From the NCBI RefSeq assembly GCF_001411555.2, contig NC_049905.1, forward strand, positions 7,593,053 to 7,657,052: 64,000 nt of DNA. Reading direction: 5' to 3'. Position numbers and translations under genes: made by a program. Positions 46,834-58,242 of this stretch are shown here, piece by piece. Origin of the DNA: Juglans regia (Eukaryota; Streptophyta; Magnoliopsida; Fagales; Juglandaceae). Positions within the stretch are counted from its first letter, which is position 1. The number at the start of each line of letters is the position of its first letter. A model generated the notes under the pieces. The model was not told the DNA's origin, did not search any database, and was given only the letters and a program-made list of their open reading frames with translations.

Positions 46834-47418
46834 TGTTGTGAAATGTTATGTAAACACACATCAACGATGACAATTACAGTAAAAATAACACAATCAAGCA
46901 CATGATACACGATACGTGATTCGGCAAATTATTTACATCTACAGAGTTGCAGAAATCTTATTAACCAGAGGAGATGACAATTACTCAATCTCAACTCACA
47001 TTCTTTAGGGCTTTTTGCTCTCACATAATATGCATTCACTTAACAATTATTTTCTCTCAAAATATGTTGAAAAATTGTCAAACACAAGTCAAATACGATA
47101 AATATATAGCAAACGGTGCTGAAAATCATAATTAGCAAAATCTATATTCTTCGCTTGAGAGGCGTGTTGAGCGCGCCTCGAACAAATAGTCAAATCAATA
47201 TTGGCTCAAGTGGGGTTTCGAGTGAACACTACGGTTTATGTCTTGCTCAAGCTCACTGTCGAGCGAGGCTCGAGTGAACTCACGGATTAAGCTTCGCTCG
47301 AGTCCACTGTTGAGCGCATGTTGAGCGAACTCACGGGTTGAGTTTCACTCTAGTGCACGTTGAGTGCACATCAAGCAAACACCTTTTTCAGCTTCAAATC
47401 AGTCTCCACACTCCAATA
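46834..47418 (-). repeat. 3' LTR of the Copia element (left copy)
   Basis: It is 585 bp, with plus-strand ends TGTTGTGAAATG and CTCCAATA. It is paired with 48967-49505. On the coding strand it starts TATTG instead of the canonical TGTTG. Confidence 0.85.
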
Positions 47419-47562
47419 ATCTTTCACTTGGAGATTGAGTCTCCACATACTAGCCACTGTTTCCAGTCAAGCCCTATCATCTCTACAGCTCACAAATCCC
47501 GTCTTCAAGCTAGAATATGCACTGAAGTCAAGCTTGATTTCAGTATTCCACGTACATCATCT

Positions 47563-47892
47563 TTAGTCAGCACATCCATAGGGCGACACAACTCCCACTA
47601 CACCAGGAGTATATGGTCTTGAACCAATCTTGGTAACCTTAGCCAAATTTCCCAGGCTTTCATGAGGAACGACAAAGCTGACTCTTTTTGGCTTCCTCAT
47701 ATGTTTCGTGTGATCAAGCCTGCCTTTTTGCACTTTTGTATTTTCTTTCACATTACTGGACCCTGATATTAAATACAAAGAGTTAGATCTCTTACTATGC
47801 GCTAAGACCAGCACACCCTTAGTGATCTTCCAAATTCCTCCAGAGAATGCTATTGCAAAATTGCTGTCATCAAGCTCTTCCACAGAGATCAA
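47563..47892 (-). pseudogene. GAG-pre-integrase remnant of the Copia element
   Basis: A minus-strand frame reads FAIAFSGGIWKITKGVLVLA, then SNSLYLISGS, and later LDHTKHMRKPKR and FVVPHESLGNLAKV. This is the order seen before the integrase in Copia polyproteins, where a GHMS-like motif is expected. The integrase itself is absent. Confidence 0.65.
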
Positions 47893-48096
47893 GTTTTTCT
47901 TCAGATCTGGAATTTGTCTGACTTACTGTAAAGTCCACACTCCCCTGTTTGGAAGTGTGATGCACACATCACCCACTCCCACTATATCCAGTACCTCTCC
48001 ATCAGCAGCATACATATTCCCAATATCACCAATAACATAATTTTGCATGATTTCTCAATGTGAGGAGCTATGAAACAAAGCCCCTGAATCCAACAC

Positions 48097-48810
48097 TCAA
48101 TCATCAATTGGACTGTGCATTGCAAGAAGTAAGACGTCATGAATTTCTTTTGCCACTACATTCACAGCATCATTCTCAAAACTTTCTTGATTCCTGCAGT
48201 TTCTCTTGATGTGGTCCAGTTTGCCACAACTCCAGCATGTGATCTGCTGTCCAGATCTCATCTTGCTCTTCCCCCTGCTCTTGGAGCTTGACCTGTCATG
48301 TCCTCTACCCCGATTATCAACATTCAGGGTCGATCTTGAATCTGAGAACTCACCCGAGTCTCTCCTATGTACCTCTTCAGCAAGTACCATGTCACTTATG
48401 TCGTCAAAGTTTAGTTTCGTCTTATCGATTGAACTACTCACAACCATCTTCATGTCTTACCAACTATTTGGCAACGATGCCAACAGAATCAATACTTTGA
48501 TCTCATCATCAAACTCAATCTCTACAGAAGACAGTTGATTTGTGATCGTATTAAATTCATTCAAGTGTTGAGCTATAGACATACTTTCCGACATTTTCAG
48601 ATTAAACAATTTCTTCATTAAGTGCATTTTGTTGTTCGCCGACGGCTTTTCATACATACCTGATAAAGTCGTCATGAGATCCATCGTGGTTCTCTCCTTA
48701 CTGACATTGTGTGCCACTTTTTTAGACATGGTCAACCGAACAATCCTCAGAACCTGTCGATCTAACAAGGTCCACTCAGCATCATCCATGCTCTTTGACT
48801 TCTTTCCCAA
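48097..48810 (-). pseudogene. Copia gag with CCHC zinc knuckle, split by a stop
   Basis: The first frame (48810 to 48457) reads DDAEWTLLDRQVLRIVRLTM and LMTTLSGMYEKPSANNKMHL, LNEFNTITNQL and LLASLPNSW, the UBN2-type capsid region. After a stop near 48457 the same protein resumes (48453 to 48097) and carries a zinc knuckle CWSCGKLDHIKRNC that fits CX2CX4HX4C. It would bind the element's RNA and form particles. The stop prevents a full product. Confidence 0.85.
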
Positions 48811-48966
48811 CAGTGGAAGGTGGAGCCTCTTCCCATAGAGATAATCCTCGATCTACATCTTCCAGTACCCAAAATCAGTGTCGTCGAACTTTTCGATCCG
48901 GGGTGCATTCATTTTATCTCTTGCTATCATTCTCCTTCAGATTCGACCTTGACTCTTGATACTAGT

Positions 48967-49505
48967 TGTTGTGAAATGTTGTGCAAACATACACCAAATA
49001 TGACAGATAAAGTAAAAGCAACACATTCAAGCACATAATGCACAATATACGTGGTTCGGCAAATTGCATATGTCCACAGAGGTGCATAAATCTTATTAAC
49101 CAGAGGAGATTACAATCACATAATCTCAACTCACACCCTCGATGGCTTTTTGCTCTCTCACACAATATGCACTTGATAATTCTTATCTCTCAAAATATAC
49201 TGAAAATTTGTCCAACACAAGTCAAATATGACAAAAATATAGCAAATGGCGCTGGAAATCCTAATTTGCAAAATTTGCAGTCTTCGCTCGAGCGGCGTGT
49301 CGAGCGTACTTCGAGCGAACAACCAAATCAATATTGGCTTGAGCGGGGTGTCGAGCGAACACTAGGGTTTATGTCTTGCTCGAGCTCACTGTCAAGTGGG
49401 ACACGAGTGAACTCACAGGTTGAGTTTCGCTCGATCGCATGTCGAGTGCATGTTAAACAAACACATTTTTCTTCTCCAAAACCAGTTTTCACATACATCC
49501 CAATA
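48967..49505 (-). repeat. 5' LTR of the Copia element (right copy)
   Basis: It is 539 bp and paired with 46834-47418. Shared blocks include CTTATTAACCAGAGGAGAT and ACACAAGTCAAATA. It is followed on the coding strand by the primer site. Confidence 0.85.
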
Positions 49506-49561
49506 TGAAACTACGTTAGTTTACTTTTGTGAAATTGTTTTGTGACTGTAATACTTCTTTT

Positions 49562-50462
49562 AGTTGCACGGCTTCACATACTTCACCCCATTTCATTAAA
49601 TATTCTGTGTCGAGCTCACTAACTAAGGAAGGCCATGATCCACTCACGAGAGACAATATTGGATATTAGAATATAAATGAAATGATTAAACTCATATCTT
49701 CTCATCAACTTAAACTTTTGTAACAATTATCTATTAAACAATTTCTTGTATTAGGGGAGAAATCGATGTTTTGTAGCTATAAATTCCCTCATTCCTGATA
49801 AATATATTAGCTTAATTATTGGGTTCCCATATTAAAATATATTAGAAATCGATTGGGTTCCCATGCGGTAATTATTTTTTTCTATGGAAAAAAAAAATCT
49901 TCTACTGAGTAACCAGAATTGTTGAGCCACTCAATATGGTTTGATCAAGTACTAGATAAATAATCTTTTTCACTATATAATTTTGAAAAATATGAAAATT
50001 TTCTTTTGTGAAGTCTGGTTATCCTTTTCCAACTCATAAATTCTTTGAGTTTAAAGGCTTAAATTCAATTATTACCACTTCAATCTTGATCTCTGATAGA
50101 TAAACTCAATAAGGTTTGAAGTTGCTTAGTTCTCCACCTGGAAAAAAAAATAATGTATTTTAATTTTAATTTTATAATTTGTAAAGACATATTATATATG
50201 ATACTCGTGGAAAATCATAAAAAGTTATCTGACATTTTAAACAACTATATATATATATATTATTTTTCATTAAATAATTTTAATTTTCCTCATGCATCAC
50301 ACAGGTTTACAACTAGTTTATCTACTGTATACATCATGATCTTCACAAGTTTGTTCTTCCTCTTCTCTCCACCCACAAGTAATCTGTAGCCTTTTTGTGT
50401 GCCAAGGGACCATCGATCCATGATCTGGTTTTACTTTTGATGATTCATGAGACACAGCTAAT
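49562..50462. other. Intergenic, no gene
   Basis: AT-rich sequence with a (TA)n tract near 50247. No coding signal until the kinase relic. Confidence 0.5.
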
Positions 50463-51640
50463 TCAATAACCATTTTTAAGGATCGAATCTGTGGTAGATA
50501 TGGAAGGAGCAGAACCCTGGCCAGATGATGAAATAAGTGAAAAAAAGAAAATGGATTCTTCATTACTTGTAAATGCACCAAAAGAAGCATTGTCATATGG
50601 TAGATCCGACATATCAGCATTGCCATCCAAGAACTGCATCACTTGCCTCATGCTAGGCCTAGCTGCTGGAATTGCATGTGAGCAGAGCAGCCCTAGTTTC
50701 AAAACCAACACCATTTCCTCCAACACATAGTAACCTTCCAATCTAGGATCACTGGCATCAAAGATGGCTCATTTTCTCCCACATTCAAAGACCCATTCAA
50801 CCAAAACTACTTCCTCAGGCAGCGCTTGTTGCTCTATAGGCCTCCTTCCACAGGCCACCTCGAGTATGAAAGCCCTGAAAGCAAACACATCAGTGCAAGT
50901 GGTTGCCCTTCCTGTTCTAGCAAGCTCTGGAGCTAAATGTCCTACAGTCCCAACCACAAGGGTGGTTTGGGGATTGGTACCATGGTCATATAATCTGGCA
51001 AGGCCAAAATCTCCTAGCCTTCCATTTAATTCAGCATCTAAGATAACATTGCTTGCCTTTACATCTCTGTGTAGAACAACCCGTTCCCACTCTTCATGGA
51101 GGTAAAGAAGGCCAGATGCTACTCTTCTGAGGATTTGAAATCGTTGAAACCAGTTAAGGCTTGTTCTTTCATTGCTATATAATAACTTGTTTAGACTTCC
51201 ATTGGGCATATAATCATAGACCAAGAGGAGTTCTCCCCTTCGCTGGCAATAGCTGAGGAGCTACACCAAGTTCCTGTGCCTCAGTCTTCCCATGCTAATA
51301 ATGTCAACCACAAATTCCTTCATCCCTTGTTTGGAATCATGAGCAACTCTCTTGACAACAATTTGAACATTATAAGTGTTCTGCTATAAACCTTTCCAAA
51401 ACCTCCTGCTCCAAGAAGCTCTGTCTTTAAAACCTTTGGTTGCTTTATGGAGACTCTTAAAGCTGAACTTGTGAGGACCATACTCCATTTCCCATTCTTC
51501 ACGCAGTTCTTCACATTTCTTCCTCCTTTAAAAGCAAACAACTCCAAGGATTGTTATCAGCACAACCGCTATTGCAACCAGAAAAGTCATGATCATTAGT
51601 CCTGGTTTATCTTTTCTTTTCGTCCGCGGGGTAGTGGAGG
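50463..51640 (-). pseudogene. L-type lectin receptor kinase pseudogene, lectin domain missing
   Basis: Read on the minus strand from about 51640: a membrane helix (MIMTFLVAIAVVLITILG), a glycine loop [11 protein letters not shown], a shifted piece with VVKR (the ATP-binding Lys), [51 protein letters not shown] and a C-terminal half ending ARPSMRQVMQFLDG. This order is that of L-type lectin receptor kinases, plasma-membrane sensors. The extracellular lectin domain is absent beyond a short stalk-like stretch at 51640-51700. There is a frameshift after the glycine loop, a TAG near 51263 and a TGA near 50788, so no kinase can be made. Confidence 0.88.
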
Positions 51641-51720
51641 GAGGCTCGAAACATTGAGGCTTTGTGCTTGTCCACTTTGTACTTAACATTACTCGTTGTA
51701 GATACCCTTCATTCTTAACT

Positions 51721-52598
51721 TACACGATGGCATACAGTCCCCCCGATCACGTAAGAAAAGTCTTATGAGATATTATTCTGTTATGGCTCTTGAGATCTTA
51801 GGGGATTTAATTTCTTATTATATTATCTCTTCTAGCTGAATATTGATGATTGTTTTCCCATTTGTTTTGCTTGATGTTTCTTGTTGTTCTTTTTTGTGGC
51901 TTTGTTGTTCTTTACTCTGATCTCATCGTTTTATCCTTCTCATGGCCCATTTTTCTCTGTTTAATGTAAATATATGCTGGAGGGTTGGATTGATTTTGGA
52001 TTTCTTGCTCAGCTACAATTAGAGTTGTAATCGAATCGAGTCGAGTTGAGTGTTTAATATTGAAGTTGTTTTGTTTGGTTTAGTTTTTACTAACGCAAAT
52101 CATGTCAAGTTGAACTTTATCAAAGCATTACATTTTATATTTGCGGTCTATTCAATTATTTTTTAAGAGATTGAAATTTGTTCATAGACATGAACTTGAT
52201 GAATTTTTATGATTTTCTTAAATAAAATGAATTTCATTCAGAATGGTATGATTAATAATTAGTTATTACCTAATTATGCTAAGACTACATATAAATTTAT
52301 GTTGGTTATGTAAACTCTATATGAGTTGTGCTACGCCCATCAAGGGTGTAGCCCGAGGATGGCTCCAGACAAAGTCATTTGGTATTTGTTTTTATTTTTT
52401 ATTCATTTTTTTCATATTCTTAAACATTTTAAAAAAATTCACTGTATCAATAAAAAACAATTCATTAATCATTAAGTAAAAAAATTTGTATCGAGACCTA
52501 TCTTCGAAATGGATTCTTGGTGACTTTAGCTTTTATATATATATATATGAACATATAGAAGATAAACCGATAGGTCTTGTATTTATTATAAAGCATAT
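51721..52598. other. Intergenic, no gene
   Basis: AT-rich sequence. A patch with TCGAATCGAGTCGAGTTGAG (52031-52050) resembles the ends of plant GC-poor DNA elements but has no partner in view. No coding signal. Confidence 0.45.
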
Positions 52599-52799
52599 AG
52601 AGTTAGTCTATTTGCACTCCTGAGTGAGGGACTCTTGAGTGAGGGACTGCGTGTGCAGTCTCATTGATAAGTAGAGATAAAAGAGAAAAAAATATCATTT
52701 TAAAAAGGATATTATTGTAATTTTAAGATTTTTTTTAAACATAATTATATGGGCTTGCATGAGCAATCCCTATTTGGGGACTATATGTAAACTAACTCT
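52599..52799 (+). mobile_element. MITE, second copy of 21864-22048
   Basis: AGAGTTAGTCTATTTGC and GTAAACTAACTCT are imperfect terminal inverted repeats. The interior shares CAGTCTCATTGATAA and CATTTTAAAAAGGATATTAT with 21864-22048. Confidence 0.8.
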
Positions 52800-53589
52800 A
52801 TTATTATTATTAAAGAGATTACTTTTGACTCCAAACTTTGAAAAACCAATTTGAAGTTTATATAAATACCTCTATAAAATAGGCCTGAAAACCGATATTA
52901 TTGGTTCGGTTTTCTCATGAAACCAAAACCCACCGACCGCCCCATTTTGTGAGTGAAAGTTGATCAAAACCCACAGGCTTAAGGGCTGAAACCGGCCGGC
53001 TTCAGTCGGTTTTTACGGTTTGGGCTTTTTCTTGGGCCCTTCTTTTGGGCCTTTGTTCTATTCCAATTGGGCCAATTCAACAAACCGTTTTGGGCTTTTT
53101 TTTTTTTCATTTCATTATCCAAGTTGAGTTGATTTTATTTTAAATTTTAATAGTAATATCATTTATAATTTTCTACTATTACTAACTAACTATATTAATT
53201 ATTACTTACTACTTATTACATAATTAAAAAAAATAAAAATAACTTCACTAGATGTTTAGTATTACTTAATACATATTAAAAAAAATAAAAACAAAAACAA
53301 ATTGTCTTAATCATAGCAAAATGCAACTAAAAAATATAACATAATTAAATGATAACAAATTGGATAGTTGCTACTTGCTTCTTCAACTTCAAGCCGTCAA
53401 CCTTCAATCTTCAATACTTGTCACGTTTGATTGTATGCTCAACTCTATATACAAACATTAATAAATATTAATAATAAGAATAAAACATCAAATGTTAGTG
53501 AATTTAGTTTATAAAACATACTAAAATTAAATTACAACGAAAACAAATAAAATATTACCTGATTCTACTATGAAGCTCTCCACATTATC

Positions 53590-55671
53590 TATAGCCTCCC
53601 GGATATCAATAGTTGTTACCAGATGTCTTAACCAATTTGAGTACAAATCTGTGCCTCAATAGTTCTTGGAGCCAATGAACTCCGAAAAGGGTCAAGCACA
53701 CGACCTCCCGTACTAAATGTTGACTCAGAAGCAACCGTGGAAACAGACATGACCAATAAGTCTCGTGCAATTCTTGCGAGTATAGGATAGTTAGCCTCAT
53801 TAATTTTCTACTAAGTCAACAAGTCAAACGATGTGGAGAGTGCCTCACAATTATCTGATAAATATCAATCTACTTCTGTTTTGACAATATTAGATCCCAT
53901 GGCGGAAGATGCTTTATACCACTCGTAGAACCATTTGGTCTCACGCTTGCTATTACCATCATTCATGGTTCTAGATGTCGGAGGGGGCACATGTTCTTGG
54001 CTACTTGTGGTGGAGCCGATTTCCACATTATATTCTGCATACAAATCCTTCAATACCTGTTTCACACTCGACACCAACTCCCCAACACGAAACTCATCAT
54101 GAACTTTCTTCAAGTGGAAAGTAAGAAGTCCTAACTTGTTTCGTGGATCAAGCACAACTGCAATTAACATGAACAAGTTCAGCCTGTCTAATGACTCCCA
54201 ATACTTATTATACTTTGTTCTCATATTTATGGTCATACTCCTCAAGCAACTATTAGGATTCTCGCTTAACTCCATCAACTCATTTTGGAGATCACAAATC
54301 TCCAGAAAACTGGTGTTGGCTGTCACATATAAAGACCCAGAAAATCTATTAGTGACATCATAAAACATCTCTAAAAATTTAACAAAAACCCTCACTGTCT
54401 CCCACTCCCTAGCTTTAGGAGGCTCCATGTGCCAAGACCCAGGGCCATCATCAAAATAAGAGAGGTAATTATAATCCTCACTCTCCATCTGCCTGAAAGT
54501 CTTCTCAAACTTCTCAACCGCCTCAACATCATAGAAGTTGAGTTCCATCGTGTCTGTACATCAAGACACAACATTTTCTTACAATCAATTTTTTCTTTTT
54601 CAGCATATCTCTTAAACTTGTCTAATCTTGCGGGAGATGAACACACATATTTAACATAATTTCTAATCATTGTGATGTCATCATTACACTCATTCAAACT
54701 CTCATTCACAATAAGATTCAATATATGAGCACAACATCTCATGTGCATATACTTACTCCCAACAAATTTCCACTCAAAAACTGTTTCAAATATGAAATTG
54801 CAGTATCATTTGAACTTGCATTATCAACTGTCACAGTAAATATTCTATCAATGCCCCAATCATACAAGCATGACTCGACATATCTCTCAATAGTTTCCCC
54901 TCGATGATTAGGGATTAAACAAAAGTTAATGATTTTTTTTTGCAATTTTCAATCTTGATCAATGAAGTGTGTAGTTAGACACATATAATTCAAATTCTAT
55001 ATTGATGTCCATGTATCGGTCGTCAACGAAATCCTCATGCCACCATTTTTTAACACTTTTTTAAGTTTTTCCATTTCACTTTCATACAATCTCTTGCCAC
55101 TATGACACGACATGACACTTTAAATCGAGGTTCAAAAGACCAACACACTTTCTTAAATCTCTGTCCTTCAACAACTCTAAATGGTAACTTATCGATAATT
55201 ACCATCTCTGCAATCGCCAACCTCATAACATCTTCACTATATTTGTGGGTTATAAGACTCCTTAACATACCATCACTCTCTCCAACCCCCTCCTCAGGTG
55301 TTGCCTCACCTGTTAATATTTTTTGGTACCTATCCAAAAGACCACGTTTATGAAGATTTTTAGAACATGAAGGCAAATGGTTTTGCATTGTTCAAGTCTC
55401 ATTCCTCTTTGAGTGGCAAGCATACGTCTTGCCACAATCATTACATTTAGCCTTTGGACCATCTACAGCACAACCCTCCACCTTCGTAAAATGGTCCCAA
55501 ACAATAGATGGATTATTCCCTTTTCATTTCTTAGGTAATGGACAAGTAGTACTAGTAGGGGCACTAGTGGGTTTTGATGACTGGGTCTCCCTCACATCAT
55601 CTCCCAAGTTAATGGTTGGTGTTGATGCATCAACATCAATTGGAGACGACGAAAAATCCATCTAATTATAA
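53590..55671 (-). pseudogene. Ac-like hAT transposase pseudogene
   Basis: Read on the minus strand from an ATG near 55661: a BED-type zinc finger (VWDHFTKVEG, CNDCGKTYAC, H), then YSEDVMRLAIAEMVIIDKLP, TTDTWTS, TVDNASSNDTAI, MRCCAHILNLIVNE, DVQTRWNSTSMML, LDPRNKL (within a DUF4413-like part) and, near 53760-53620, a hAT dimerisation segment with STVASESTFSTGGRVLDPF. These are the RICESLEEPER/Ac transposase landmarks in the right order. Stops interrupt it (KK*KGN, NET*TMQ, a TGA after DQD) and at least two frameshifts occur, so it is inactive. Several stops are TGA where Arg CGA would fit. Confidence 0.9.
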
Positions 55672-56458
55672 AACAAAACATAAATGTTACACGTTAATAC
55701 TTAATACGTTATCACGTACATTATAAAACATAGCAAACATCACGTACTTAATACGTTATCACGTACATTATCACAACAACTAATTTGCAACATGCTAAGT
55801 TTAGTTCACTCATCACATTTCATGCTTTAAATTCATCGATTCAAAGACTGGTAAGAAAATAAAATTAACAAACATAGCCCACAAGTCTATCACAGACACA
55901 CACACACAAATTATCACACACTGTTTGTGAGAGAGGGAAATCAGTGAATTATGGCACAACATTTCACTCACAGTCACACTGTAAGTAGTGGCACTAAGCA
56001 TTTCGAGCCTTCGACATAAGCTCATTTCGGCATTGCTCCATCACACACGACACAATGTCGATCACAAACCACAATATTTTTACTAAGCAAGGCAAAAACA
56101 GAGACTAAAGATTCAGTATTTCATCTTCCTCCCAAAAAATTCTTCAAGAAATTAACAATAACAACTAACAAAAAAAATGGAACCCAGAAAAGATGAATTA
56201 CAGCTCTGAAAATATAAAACTTACAGTGGGATGTGGGCTGTGTGGGTTGTCGGCGACGAGAGAGGAGAGAGGGATCGACGAGAAAGGAGACTTAGAAGAG
56301 TAATTTGTACATGAAAATCCAAATTTTGAAAGGGAGAGGGAGTCTGTAGCACTGGCCACTGGGTTCGGGGACAGGGAGAGGGAGTCTGGGTCTTGGGATT
56401 GGGAGCGGCTCACGAAGAAGACGAAATGAGGAAGGAGAATCAGCGGGGGGTTCTAACC

Positions 56459-56864
56459 AATGTTTTGAATACCGTACCGGACGCTGTACCGGTCAAGGTA
56501 CTGGAACGAAATATTTTGGTATCGGTACCGTTTCGGAATAACGTTTCGGGATAACATTTCGGAATAATTAATATATAAATAAATTATATATAAAAATTAT
56601 ATTCCAAAATAATAGTCTATATATAAATAAATTATATATAAATTATAAATAGTCTAGTCTTAATTGGAGGTTAAAAAATAAGCTTGTAGTTTGAAAAAAT
56701 GAAAAAAAAAAAAAAAACACTGGCCGAAATTGAGGCCGGTACAAGCCGAAATTGAGGTCGGTATTTTGGCCGATACAAAATAGATATAGTACCTGTACCG
56801 GCCGGACGGCTGGTACGAAAAATTTCTGCTGTACCAGCCGGTACGGTACGAAATTCACAACTAT
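56459..56864 (+). mobile_element. MULE-type MITE nested in the hAT element
   Basis: The 406-bp insert is flanked by exact GGTTCTAACC (56449-56458 and 56865-56874). Its ends are AATGTTTTGAATACCGTACC and, read backwards, ATAGTTGTGAATTTCGTACC. The interior is rich in ACCGGT and has an A/T centre. It is related to 22205-22580. A 9-10-bp duplication fits Mutator-like transposition. Confidence 0.85.
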
Positions 56865-57144
56865 GGTTCTAACCCGAACCAAAAACGACACGGTTTCATG
56901 TGAAACGGCGTCGTTTTGTATAAGAAATATATTTAAAAATATATATATATATATAAGACGTCAGTCGGTTCTTTGATTTAGACTGGGATTGAACTGCAGA
57001 CCGAACCGGCTGATGTCGGTTTCGTTAATTTGCTACCGCCGGCCGACCGGTTCTCTGCCGGTTTTGGCCGGTTTCTGAATCCGATGGTTAGTCTGAGTCG
57101 GCGGCGGTCAGTCCGGTTGGTTTGTATACAGCCTTACTATAAAA

Positions 57145-58157
57145 GCATTAGCATTGGTCTATGCATATGCATATGCAAAATTACCTCTTTTGCATAATCA
57201 CTTTGCTATTCAAGTAAAATTTTAACATTGACTTATGCATATTTGAGATAAAATAAAATAATTTATTATTTTATTATTATTAATATTTTGCTAAAATCAA
57301 TTTTTTTTATAGATATTTTGTAATTAGCATCAACTACATATATTTGATATTAATAATACAAATGCAATAATAAAAAATATAATTTTTTATATATTATATT
57401 AAAAATATAATAAAATGAAAAAAATATATAATATATTATAATAATAAAATGAATATGCAAGTGAATGTTTGTTGTGTTGTTGAAGGAGAGAGAAAAGAAA
57501 AAGATTGTGAGAGAGAGAATGGGAAGAGAGAAATAATGATTAAAATATGTTTTAGAGAGTGAATAATAGTTATCTAAATTTAGATAAGCATTGTTTATAA
57601 TTAACTAAATATTTGAATATATATAAGTTAATATTCAAATATTTATCATTTTCAGTATATGTGTTTTTAAATTTTTTGCAATTCAAGGTATCATTTTCAA
57701 CTTTTACAAAATTAAATCCTTTGTCAATCTTTCCTTAAAGAATTAATAGGAGGCTATGTGTTAGCTAGCTAGGTTTTGATTGGCTGACATGTGATATCAA
57801 TATCTACGCTAGCCAATCGAAGACTAACACGGCACGTGGCAATCATCCGGCCAGTTAATTTTCTAACAGGAAATTGACGGAGATACTAATTGTAAATTTC
57901 TTGAAATTTAGGTATAAATTTTATAAAAGCTAAAAACTGAGACCTATAGCTGCAAGACTTAGAAAACCCAAAACTGATTTTGCAATTAACATTATTTAAA
58001 ATTTTTACATTGTAAAGTTAACAGCACAACTATAAAAATAATAAATCGAGTTTATACAACATTATTTTAAAACTTTGGCTTGTTTAATTAATAAATGAAA
58101 AAAAAATTTATAACTATTTTAACTTTATTCTAAATAGAAAATCCTTTAGTCGTTGCT
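57145..58157. other. Intergenic, no gene
   Basis: 57145-57700 is very AT-rich with a TGCATATGCATATGCA run near 57162, perhaps another MITE. 57760-57850 has a GATTGGCTGACATGTGATAT inverted-repeat-like patch (GCTAGCCAATC). No coding signal. Confidence 0.45.
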
Positions 58158-58210
58158 TGTGAGTATCAATAATTCTATAGACAACCGGGGTGAGTCCCCG
58201 CCGCGGCCCC

Positions 58211-58242
58211 GCATCTGACGTGGCATGGGCCACGTCAGATGC
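58211..58242 (+). repeat. 14-bp palindrome within the Pack-MULE left TIR
   Basis: GCATCTGACGTGGC and GCCACGTCAGATGC are exact inverted repeats around ATGG. The arms contain TGACGTGG, a bZIP-type ACGT core. The right TIR has the same hairpin with changes (59820-59855). Confidence 0.85.

Larger units (their letters stand above)
46834..49505 (-). mobile_element. Copia-type LTR retrotransposon, gag only, nested in a MITE
   Basis: Two long direct repeats (46834-47418 and 48967-49505) flank 1.55 kb. On the minus strand the 5' LTR is the right-hand one. It ends CAACA and is followed by the primer site TAGTATCAAGAGTC (48951-48964). The flanks are an exact 5-bp duplication, TGAAA (46829-46833 and 49506-49510). 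The interior encodes a broken gag and a trace of the GAG-pre-integrase region; protease, integrase, reverse transcriptase and RNase H are missing. The LTRs contain many TCGAGCG and CTCGAG motifs and differ by roughly a tenth of their bases and several indels, so the insertion is old. Confidence 0.87.
46708..49561 (+). mobile_element. MITE split by a Copia element
   Basis: The left part (46708-46833) starts AAGAGAAATACTTTAGTCAT and continues TACAAAAGTAAACTGAC. The right part (49511-49561), read backwards, starts AAAAGAAGTATTACAGTCAC and continues CACAAAAGTAAACTAAC. They are the two arms of one MITE of about 180 bp, separated by the retroelement at 46834-49505. Confidence 0.75.
52880..57136 (-). 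mobile_element. hAT (Ac-like) DNA transposon, full length but dead
   Basis: The element is bounded by an exact 8-bp target duplication CTATAAAA (52872-52879 and 57137-57144), the length typical of hAT elements. The ends are TAGGCCTGAAAACC and, read backwards, TAAGGCTGTATACAAACC, short imperfect inverted repeats. Subterminal regions are rich in ACCGGC and CCGGTT motifs. It carries a broken Ac-like transposase on the minus strand (53590-55671) and a nested MITE at 56459-56864. About 4.26 kb in all. Confidence 0.9.

Noticed and set aside
48206..49508. Plus-strand frames across the Copia interior and right LTR
   Set aside because: The real coding strand is minus, shown by capsid and zinc-knuckle motifs and by the primer site. 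The plus frames lack domains.
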